Assembly: GCF_000203815.1 (NCBI RefSeq)
Contig: NW_004457737.1
Location: forward strand, 1,054,001 to 1,118,000
Source of the DNA: Cavenderia fasciculata
Taxonomy: Eukaryota; Evosea; Eumycetozoa; Acytosteliales; Cavenderiaceae
DNA length: 64,000 nucleotides
Direction of reading: 5' to 3'
Positions 35,455 through 45,028 of the stretch are shown in pieces; positions within the stretch are counted from its first letter, which is position 1, and the number at the start of each line of letters is the position of its first letter. The translations under genes and the position numbers were made by a program. The notes under the pieces were generated by a model. It worked only from the letters and a program-made list of their open reading frames with translations. It did no database searches and was not told the origin of the DNA.

Positions 35455-36016
35455 ATGAACAGAGATGATGACGACTTTGACTTGTACGCAGACTTAGATA
35501 AAGGGTCGATATCTACTCCATTAAAAGTAGATATTATTGAAGAAGAAGACTCAACACAAGTGGTTTCAAACAACAACAACAACAACAAGTATTCATCATG
35601 TGATACCAGTAGTAGTAGTCAAGAAGATGTAAAGAAACTTGAACAACTGATCACAGAATTAACAAGCAAGAATGAACAGTTGAATAATACGATATCCTCT
35701 CTGACTAAAGATGTATGCTTTCATTATCTATGCATGCAAACCTTTTTGAATTTAATCATAAACTAACAACAATTGCATTTAAATGTAGAAAGAGAATTTT
35801 AAAAAGGTTAATGAAATATTGATGAAGAATATATCTTGTCTATTTAAAACTGCAATGGTTGAAAGTCAAAGAAAAGATAAAGAAATTGAAACTCTAAGGT
35901 TAGTAATTCCCATATTTTAGACAACTGCCAATACTAATGTCTCTTTTTTATATAGAAATCAAAATGATCAATTAATCAAGACCAATCATAATCATAATAA
36001 TAACAATAAAAGATAG
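35455..36016 (+). CDS. Small coiled-coil protein resembling FLASH/CASP8AP2 N-terminus
   Basis: Three exons (35455-35712, 35789-35898, 35956-36016) encode 142 residues. The N-terminus has an acidic DDFDLYADLD motif; an Asn run follows, then a coiled coil (KKLEQLITELTSKNEQLNN). The second exon reads NFKKVNEILMKNISCLFKTA followed by ESQRKDKEIETLR. That block resembles the conserved N-terminal region of FLASH, where a KNIS-L-KTA-E-RKDEEI pattern follows a coiled coil and an LDIY/LDLY-type motif lies upstream. FLASH binds Lsm11 in the U7 snRNP and recruits the histone pre-mRNA cleavage complex. The similarity is from memory and covers about 35 residues, so the assignment is tentative; a generic coiled-coil protein is the alternative. 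The start was placed at the ATG before the acidic motif because upstream frames stop. Confidence 0.6.
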
Positions 36017-36091
36017 ATAGATAGATGGATCTATCTATTATTTGTTTGTATATATATATATTAAAAAAGTATTTATTAAATTTATTTATTA

Positions 36092-39000
36092 TTACCAGTT
36101 ATTATCCAATTCATAACCAAGTTGAACTAAAATACTTCCTGCCTCTTCTTTGAACCATTGTTTTTGGTTCTTTGTAAAGTAATTTTGCCAGTCTCCAATC
36201 TCACCCTTTCTAAAGAACTTGTTCTTGCTATCGCCTTCCTCTTGGAATCCACCTGGACTGGTCTTGTCGTCGGTGGAGAGGGGCTCGGCTTCGTCGGGGT
36301 CGAGGTTAAGGAACCGGTACATTTCAGCACGTGTTTCTTCTGGGAAACGATGTAGCTCTTCGTAACGGACGATATGCACCTTGGTGGGTGGATTCTTCAT
36401 CTCACCAAGACTCTCGACTAATTGGAAATCCTCTCGAGCACGTGTTGCCCATGACTTGGCAACGTGTCTAAAGCAGACTTCCTTGTCGAGTAGTTGGCCG
36501 GGGTGCTTTTTAAAGTAGAGTGGGTCGGATTTGTAGCCATTGACATAGACGGGGTCGACCAGGTACTTGGACTGACCACCACACCAATTTTCAAAGCCAC
36601 CTAGTCTCACGTAATGCCAAAATAGTGATACGAGGACATCACGACCATCACGCATGATGACAATGTAACGAGCGCCTGAAATGAGTGGTGATAGTGGTGA
36701 AGGGGTCTTTTCACCAACCCAGCTGATCAGTGGCGCCGTGGCGGGTGACACGCCCGACAATACTAGGTTTCTGACAAACGAACGATACCACTTTCTCGTC
36801 AAAGATATGTATGGCTCACGAGCAGCAGCCCAGTGAGAATCGGTGAATTTGTCAAGAGCATCTTCGAGTAGATGGAAATGGAATTCTTGTTGTGCCAACA
36901 ATATTCGTGGATGCAAGTTGAGTACCTTTTTGAGCCATGATGTTCCACTCTTTTCATGACCTCTGACAAAGAGCAAACCAATATGGTCTCTGCTTTCCAT
37001 CATGGGGTTGGGTGTTGTACTCTCCATATCCTCCAATGAAATAATGTCGCTTGATATCTCTTTTATACCTCCTTTACCCTTGTCACATTGTTGTTGCAAT
37101 TGTTTGGATCGTTGTTGAACATTTATAATTTCATTTAAATATACATTTTTGGAAATTAAGAAATGTCTTGTTGCCAAAGGTGCCAATCCCATTGTAGGTG
37201 GTAATATTGCTAAAAGAAAATTAAACAAAAAATATATTAATATAAACTAAACTATTTTAAATTATCTATCTTTTTTTTTTTTTTATATTTATATTTACCT
37301 TCAAAATATTTCATAACTCTTAATTCTTGATTATAAGTACTTGATCCATCAACTTCAAATTTGTTTGTAAAGAATAGGTTGTTTGGGATGGTTTCTAAAT
37401 TGTATCCTTTGTTTGTAGTTTCTGCGTACAGTTCCCATGCACCTCCATAGTCTAGTTCATCCTCGACATCTTTGTTTTCGTAACGACGTCCGACAGCGTC
37501 GAGGACCGAACGCTTCATAAATACATTGTTGGCACCGTAGCAATTGTACAATATACCATTCATTCCCAAACATCCCATATATACACCAGTGATACTTGAA
37601 ACCTTGCTAATGTTGTCGTATTGAAGCGACGATGAAATTAAATCGGCATTGGTAAACTCTTCCACTTGAATGAGTGTGCGCAGAGTACTGAGACTGGGCC
37701 AATCATACTTGTCAATGAATAGAACAAAGTCGCCGGTAACAGTTTCGTGGATACTCTTGCTGTTCCACGGTTGGAACCATTGGTCGACGAGAAACTCGGA
37801 TACGGTGGCCACCTTGGGTTGTTGGAGTGACGCCATTTGGAGGGTACTCGTAAACTCGGCCAAATATTGTTGTTGTTGAGCGCGTGGTTTCTTTGCCTGC
37901 GTTGAAAATGTTGATATGGCAATGACCAACTCTATACGAAGATGCTCCAGTGACTCGTCGGCGTACATTTGGTCGTCGAGTGATTGCAATGCTTTTATAA
38001 ATTCGACTTGATTGGTTTCATCGTACACTAGTACAATCGATATCTTTTTCAGAGTTATTTTTCCGTTTTTGGTGTCGTCTTGCTGCGACTGTGCACCATT
38101 GATATGTACGACTGAATGCCAATTACTCCATATTCTTTGACGTGTCCATTCGTCGATTGCCATTCTCGCCGGTTTGACACCTTGATCAAGACAGGCAGAC
38201 AGCTTCTTGACGAGTGATGCTGGCTTGGGGATGAATAGTGAGCGGTCGCGGTCTTCGGGATGGATGAGCTCGGGGATACCGCCAACCTGCGACGCGATGA
38301 ATGCCAGGCGATGGGTGAGACACTCGAGTACCGTGTTGGGCGAGTTGTCGATGGGCGATGGGATGACAACCAGCTTTTTCTCACGATCAAAGGTGAGGTA
38401 TTGGATGGCCTCGGTGTGAGACTTGCCAATGAGTATGTGACACTTGATTTCAAGTCGGTTACACTTGTTGGCGATATAGTGGTCTGCCATCATGTTGATC
38501 TCGGTCAACTTGGTGTTGGCGCCGAGGAATGTGATGACGACCGACTCTTGTCGCAAACGGTCGACTAGACGCTCAACAGCCTTGATAAACACATCCAGCC
38601 CTTTTCTCGACTCGAGTCGTCCGAAAAAGATAATCTCGTCAAATGAACGTGTCATCTCGCGGTCAATATTGTTAGAGTCGACTTGTGCGGGTGGTAGCAG
38701 GTTCTGGTGCACGTAGCTGTTGCGTGGGAGAATCCACCCGTTGCGACGCATCCAGTTGAGCATGTAGTTGGACGGCGACACGAGCCAGTCTGACATTTCG
38801 ACGGCGCGACGCTCCAAATAGTCGACTTCAAAGTGCTTGCCGTCGTCGAGGTTGGCCGAGTTGGCCGTACGCTCCCACAAGTGCGGTCCGTGTCCTCCAA
38901 TCACAAAAATGGTCTTTTCAAACGTCCACCCTTGGTGTCGCGCCAGCGTGCTAAAGTATCCAATCCCTCCATTGTCGTGAAAGTGTATTATATCGAAATG

Positions 39001-39726
39001 GTTGTTGTTCTTGACCTCTTCGTCGCGCAGCCATTCGTATGTCTTGTACGACCGCAGACAGGGGCCCGTGCACCCAGCCACACCCTCCAATAGAGAGAAC
39101 CCGCTGCCCTCTGTCGCAGCAGCCACCATGACAGGGTCGATCTCCTCGCCTGCCACAGTCACTGCGCTGCCCGACGTCTTTTTCTTCTTTTCTTGCAAGT
39201 CCAATATAACCAATGTAATGTTACGTTTGGCGTACAAGTCGACCCAATGCTCGGCCGTCAACTTCTTGACTTGGTTGACCAACAACACCGTGACGTGGTG
39301 TCCGTCGCTCTGCAGACGCTGTGCCAGTGCCGTGTATGCCGTGCCAATGCCGCCGCCCAGCACAGGTCCCTCAATCTCGGTGGTCACCAGACACACCTTG
39401 CGTTTCTTTAGTCCAGATGCCGTCGTCCACGCTTCCTTGTTGAACTGATGCGGCGTCGGTATGACGTTGGGATCGGTCTCGTCAGGATCGTAGTTGTGCA
39501 AAAAGGGGTACACTACATCCTTGTCGTCTATGTTGTTTATCGTCCTCCCATTGATTGCCAAGCTAGGATGCAACGTCTTGTAGTTGTTATTATTGTCTAA
39601 CGATGGTAGATAGGTTGAATTGTTTGTCGAGTGGTACCATAGATATGCACTGTTAAACAGTAATACCATAATACATAATATAAACAAATTATAAAATGAT
39701 TTACTATAGTTCATCCATCTCGCCAT
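36092..39726 (-). CDS. Type II membrane GT4-GT2-sulfotransferase fusion
   Basis: Two exons (39726-37299 and 37209-36092) encode 1181 residues. The intron 37298-37210 has GTAAAT..CTTTTAG ends and is phase 1. Without splicing the first frame runs only about 47 bases into the intron, and the second has no own promoter space. Residues 12-32 are a signal anchor. Residues 110-530 are a GT4/GT-B glycosyltransferase (VCLVTTEIEGPVLGGGIGTA; HFHDNGGIG; FFGRLESRKGLDVFIKA). Residues about 555-805 look like a GT2/GT-A domain (KISIVLVYDE; GDFVLFIDKYDWPS; GANNVFMKRSVLDAVG). Residues 880-1181 are a PAPS sulfotransferase with the 5' phosphosulfate loop GHEKSGTSWLKK and 3' phosphate motif IMRDGRDVLVS. The layout suggests a Golgi or ER-lumenal enzyme that builds and sulfates one glycan. 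Substrates are unknown. Confidence 0.82.
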
Positions 39727-40544
39727 TATAAATATATCTAATGTGTATTGTGTGTTGTGTGTTTGTTGTTTACAACTATTTTATAATATTATTATTATTC
39801 TACTTTTCTTTTTGTTTAAAACATCTATTATCTTTTTGTTTGTTATCTATCTATCTATCTTCTAATATTTAGAGTGTGTGAATTATATATGATTAGGCAG
39901 CAAGAGTGTAGAGTGTTCTAACATTAGAGATGTGTAAATATTCGTATATTGTAGGACGCGCAGGCAATAAACAACCTAATATCACGGTTTGACTGTTTTC
40001 ATAGACCCTGGGTTCCCAACGCCAACGATTTTTTTGACGACTTTGAGCAACTGCAAGAAAATTCCTTGTCATGATCTTCAAACACTAGTTCTGACAAGTC
40101 GTTTATAATTAATACATCATTTTACACAAAGATATTAATAGATAGATACCATCACCAGGTATCTGACAATACAACTATGATAGTTAGCACAGCAAATCGA
40201 TCTTTTTAACTCAACCCAACATCAAAAGAAAGGATCGATGGATGTTTTGTTCAGTAGTAAAAATTAATAGACTAAAACTAGTATAGTAATGTTCCTATAC
40301 CATTATTTTAAAGTTAAACTTTTAGAATATAGTTTATTAATTAATTAGTTAGTTTATTCTCTTTGTGGAGAAAAAAAAACAAAAGTAGTCTAAAAATGGA
40401 AATATTTTAATGAAGTATTGTCCTGTTAGTTTTCAAGGAGGAGAGAGGAAGAATATAGGGAGAAAAAGATAAAATGTCTAGTCTATATTATATTATATCA
40501 TATCAATTTAGAGAGAACAAATAAAACAAACAAACAAACAAACA
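39727..40544. other. Divergent intergenic region
   Basis: Upstream DNA shared by the fusion gene and the universal stress protein gene. A segment at 39890-40085 is richer in G+C than its flanks, carries CAACGATTTTTTTGACGACT, and has a 62-codon minus-strand open frame with no recognised motif. Confidence 0.45.
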
Positions 40545-41226
40545 ATGGTCAATTATTTAATATCAGTTGATGAGAGTAGTAACTCTGAGATTGCAATCTT
40601 GGAGGTTATCAAACATATCTTGGATAAGGAAAAAGATACCCTCTTTTTAATTTCAGTGGCAGAGGATCCAATTACATTCCCATCTTCAGCAATGTCTGCT
40701 GTTATAATGACTGGTATGTATATATAACATATAAACAAAAAATATTAATATTATTTATTAATTTTACTTTTTATTTACTTTCTCTCTAGAATCATTAAAA
40801 GCTATTGAGCAAAAATCAAAGAATATTTTAATACAAAGAGCTGCCATTGCTAAACATTTGGGAGTAAAGAATGTTCGTGCATTATTGGGTCATGGTAATC
40901 ATGTAGGTGAGGCTGTATGCAAAGCAGCTGAAGAAAAGCAGATTGATTTCTTGGTTGTTGGAAGAAGAGGAATGGGTCAAGTCAAAAGAATATTCCTTGG
41001 TAGTACATCTAGATATATTTTAGAACATTCCCCATGCAATGTTATTTGTATCAAGGTATATACATTAATATAGATTATTAAATCAACACAGAAATTAATT
41101 ATTATTTTTATATTAATTTAGGAAACGGAGGAAATGAAATCAAGATTATTAAATGAACAAAGAATAGAACAACAACAAGATGTAGAAAATTATCATGATT
41201 TTGAAAGACTTCATCTTCATATTTAA
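40545..41226 (+). CDS. Universal stress protein family (UspA-like)
   Basis: Three exons (40545-40713, 40790-41055, 41122-41226) encode 179 residues, forming a single Usp domain plus a short charged tail. The N-terminal strand is YLISVDESSNSEIA. The C-terminal ATP-binding signature is VVGRRGMGQVKRIFLGSTSR, fitting G-x2-G-x9-G-S/T, followed by YILEHSPCNVICIK. Such proteins bind ATP or AMP and contribute to stress survival; the exact role here is unknown. The last exon adds about 34 Gln/Glu/His-rich residues beyond the fold. The protein is cytosolic by absence of targeting signals. Confidence 0.9.
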
Positions 41227-41513
41227 ATAAATCATTTCTTTTTTAAACTTCAAATAGTTAGTATGCTTGTTGTATAAGATAGACCTGGACAAGAATTTTA
41301 TAAGTTAGAAATTTAAATAAATTAATTATACTTTTCAACTTTTAAGACAAGGCAGAGATCTAATTTTAAAAGGAATTCAAAGAGTCTCAGAATGAACGAA
41401 AAAAAAGAGAAGAACCCAAGTGTAGAATACTCATTATTTTAATTTGGTTATATAAAGAAAATTTTTTTTTTTATTATTCATTTATTAATTCTATTTGAAT
41501 TAATTAGATTGAT

Positions 41514-42367
41514 TTATAATTGAGTGACTGGAACATAGGTGGTTGAGGATTGGAATTCAGTGGTCTTGAAATCCTTTTGCTTCATCCAGTCTGGTTCTTG
41601 CTTTTCAAACTTGGTCAATGGAACCTCTTGAGCGACTTGACGGGTTTCCTTTTGGAGGATGACAGTGTTTTGAGTAGAGGCCATAGTACCCTTGGTGACG
41701 GTGAGGATTGGAGCTTGGAATGGCTTCCAGTTGAGAGTGCAGTTTTCAGTCTTTTGGAGGATAACTTCTGGTTTGCCTTGGAGCTCAGATACACGGACAA
41801 TTGGCTCGCTCTTGAACAACTTGATAATTGGGTCTTGGTTGGTTACTTGGATCTTTGGAGCCTCACACATGGCAATGGAGATTTGTGGCTTGGCAGATTG
41901 GATCTTGACCTCTGGCTTTTGTTGGTTGATGACAACTTGAGCCTTTGGTTGGTTGACGTGGACAATTGGTTCCTTTTGAATAAACTCAATCTTGGGAGTG
42001 ACAGTGTTGACGTCGATGATGGGAGCTTGTTGCTCGAGGAAAATACGTGGAGTTGGTTGCTCAATGTCGACTTGGGCTGGTGGAATGGTCACGTCGGCAG
42101 TAATGGTCTTTTGGTAAACTTCAACAGATGGAGCATTCTCTCTGATTAAAATTTCAGATCCCATTTCAGTAATATTAATAGTATCCTTTCCTAAAAAAAA
42201 GAAAAAAAAAAAAAATTAATATTCAAACTTAAAATCAAAGAATATATATTTTTTTTGTATTATTTACCTTCATTGACTTGAACATGAGTTTGTGGTTTCT
42301 CGACCAATACTCTTTGTCTTGGTTGTTCCAACTTGACAACTCCTCTTTCAGTGAATGGTGAAGACAT
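41514..42367 (-). CDS. Beta-repeat protein, divergent partner of the scramblase-like gene
   Basis: Two exons (42367-42268, 42190-41514) encode 258 residues. From residue about 55 the protein is a chain of roughly 10-residue units with pattern P-x-hydrophobic-x-hydrophobic, for example QPTPRIFLEQQAPIIDV, PKIEFIQKEPIVHV, QPKAQVVINQQKPEVKIQ and AKPQISIAMCEAPKIQV. The alternation suggests stacked beta strands, possibly a beta-solenoid. The last about 80 residues lose the pattern (ENCTLNWKPFQAPILTV; ETRQVAQEVPLTKFEKQEPDW). No signal peptide or membrane segment. The same repeat occupies the N-terminal half of the protein encoded divergently at 43224-44791, so the two genes probably share ancestry and perhaps a promoter. 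No function was recognised. Confidence 0.75.
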
Positions 42368-43223
42368 GATTATTTGTTTAAAGTGTTAAGGTAAAAATCT
42401 AAGTTTAGATAATTATTATTAATGGTGCTTGAGTTAATTTAAAGTTGTTGTTGTATTGTAAACTACTTTGAATTGTTGTTTGAGTAAAGGAAGTATTGAA
42501 TTTTGGAGTACTTTTATATGGGTTGGGTTTGTTGGCTACTTTGAAAAAAAAAAGACAACAATCAAAAGATTTAATAATTTAAAAATCAAAAGTAATAATT
42601 ATAATTTTTTGAATTATTTCAATTGTTGTTTTTGCCAGATTTAGTATTTTTCTTGGCGGCAATCCAAAAAGATTGTTTAATTTCAAGATTATCTAATCAT
42701 TGTAATCAAATTATTACCATGGACATTTGCATTTCTACCAATACGGGTAACTTTTTCAATTTCCTTGTTTGGAAATTTTTGGAAAAACTATTATTTTTTC
42801 GTTTTTAATATCTCGTACGATATCGATTTTCGAAGAGGTGGATATTTTCTCGTGTGTTGTCAATATAAACAGATAAGATGATAAGAGTGTTTGGATCTGG
42901 TACTATTCCAGAGAGAGAAGAGATTCAACAAATTAATTAAATTTTAAATTTTTTCAAAGAGACTACAAACTTGGCGTAAACAGCTCCTTTAAAGACCCTC
43001 TTTACTTCCAACTTTTAATTCATTTAAACATTTGATAATAATAATAATATAAACTTAATATTAGTAAGTTGAAAATAGTTATCACAAACACAAACATAGA
43101 CTTTGATTATTATTTCAAAGTCTGTCTGTCTTGTCAACAATCCTTTTTTTTTTCTATTTTGATAATTAACATACTTTTTGTTTTTTTTTTTCCAACCAAG
43201 GTATTATTTAAAAAAAAGATAGA
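42368..43223. other. Shared divergent promoter region with a coding-like remnant
   Basis: Lies between the two repeat-protein genes. Stretches near 42540 and 43140-43215 are T- or A-rich as in many dictyostelid promoters. On the minus strand, 42830-42620 contains coding-looking pieces in two frames (EIEKVTRIGRNANVHGNNLI, then DNLEIKQSFWIAAKKNTK ending in a stop), which suggests a decayed gene end. Confidence 0.4.
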
Positions 43224-44791
43224 ATGGTAGTAGAAAAAGCAACACAATCACCAGTTCAATTAAAGAAGAACTATGGCCAAGATGAAGAAGTCAAGCCACG
43301 TCTCAACTATGACTTGAACGTCAAGCAAAAGCCAGCCTTTATCACCTTGGAGAATCCACAATGCCAGTATATTCTGGATGAGCAGTCCCGTCACATCAAC
43401 GTCGAGCGTCAGTCCCCCTACATTAACATTGGTCGTGCCGCCGACGTCATCCAAGTCAACGAGGAGCCGGTCCAAATCAACTGCCAGCCATCTGCCGCCG
43501 AAGTACTCGTCGAGAATGGCCAACCCATCGTCGAGGTTGAGCAAAAGGCACCCGAGATTGAAATCGAGCAATTCATGCCCAAGCTCTACCTCAAGATGCC
43601 ACCAATCAAGGTGTACTTGGAGATGGACGGTGCCCCAGAGATTTTGATGGATCCAGTCCCACCAAGTGTCAAGGTCAAGCAATCCGACCCACTGGTCCGC
43701 TTCACCAACACCAATCCAAAGGTCATGTTGAACCAAGCACCACCCAAGTTACTCGTCTCCCAATTGCCATCGCAAGTCGAAGTTATTCCATCGGCCAAGG
43801 CATCGATCCAAGTCAAGGAGAACCAACCAATCGTCTCGTTCACCGAAGGTGCTCCCACTCTCCGTGCACTCGAATGCGGCCAACCCAAGATCTCATACTC
43901 TCAACCAGACCCAGAGCTCAGCTACACCGAATGCGGTCCACGTGTCTATATCTCCCAAAAGGACGCATCCGTCTCGCTCAAGCACGAGGCACCCACCGTC
44001 AGTGTCACTCCAAGAGAGCCAACCGTCTCGATCAACCACCGTGCCCCCAAGATCGACGTCCAACGTCACCCAGTTGCCGTATCTGTCGTTGAGCCAGCCA
44101 CCACCGTCCACTTTGGCAAGCCAGGCAGCAAGTTGGAGAGCGAATGGGTCCAACTCAAGACCACCGAGACCACCCTCGCCAAGCAGATCCAACAAACCAA
44201 TATCACCGGCACCACCTATGCTCAATGGTGCAACAGTCTCTTGTCGTGTGACTCGTTCAACGCCCAACAAGGTGCCCGCAACTCGTTTGTCGTCTTTGGC
44301 GGCGGTGAAGCCAAGCTCTTGGAGGCCTTCAAGACCGACAAGGGTAACCATACTTTCAATTTGAACCTCCGCAACTCTGCCGGTGAATTGTTGTTCAAGT
44401 GCGAATCCGAAGGTAAGCTCCTTCGTATGTGGGACTCTAGCAATGTTCAATTTGGTTGGATCGACTGTACCGCCACTCACGTCGACGTATTCAATGCTTC
44501 TGGTGCCAAGGTATTCAGTTTGATTCCATCTGCTAATAGCTGGAAGTTTGATATCCAAGATTTAAGTATGTATAAAAAAAACTGTAATAATCATAAGATA
44601 TAGATATTAATACAACTTTACCTTACTCTTCTTTTAAATGTTTTATATATTTAGGTTTAGTTAAACTCGGTTACTTACAACGTGAAGGTAAGCTCTCTGG
44701 TTATGACTTGAAGTTCCCAAGAGAGTGGAAGTCTGATAACAAGATGTTACTCTTGGGTTCTCTCTTCCTCATCGACAGTGTATTTGATTAG
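43224..44791 (+). CDS. Beta-repeat protein with C-terminal scramblase/LOR-like domain
   Basis: Two exons (43224-44565, 44655-44791) encode 492 residues. Residues about 35-310 comprise about 25 units of the P-x-hydrophobic-x-hydrophobic repeat seen in the divergent neighbour (QPIVEVEQKAPEIEIEQ; APTVSVTPREPTVSI; APKIDVQRHPVAVSV). Residues about 340-492 resemble a phospholipid-scramblase/LURP-one beta-barrel: NSFVVFGGGEAKLLEAF, LLFKCESEGKLLRMWDSSN, QFGWIDCTATHVDVFNASG, GYDLKFPREWKSDNK, and a final LLLGSLFLIDSVFD in place of the usual hydrophobic helix. Codons end mostly in C or G, unlike the AT-rich surroundings, which in dictyostelids usually marks high expression. Lipid binding is inferred from the fold only; scrambling activity is not implied. 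Confidence 0.75.
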
Positions 44792-45028
44792 ATCAATCAT
44801 CCTACACTCTTTAACTACTTTTGAAAAATAAATAAATACATAATCCCAATTTAAACATATAAATATAGAGTATATAACTTATAATATTTATAAATATAAT
44901 ATATTTGTTTTTAAAATAAATTAATATACTTTGAGTGAATGAAATTGGTGTCTTATTTTTTAATTTAAATTAGTCATAAGTAGTTACTATCATGACTCTA
45001 GTTTATAGATACAACAAAATAGCTATTA

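Noticed and set aside
36092-37228. Stand-alone sulfotransferase gene starting at 37228
   Set aside because: Its first six codons are intron sequence; a GTAAAT..TTTTAG intron joins it in phase to the upstream glycosyltransferase frame, and only 23 bp separate the two open frames.
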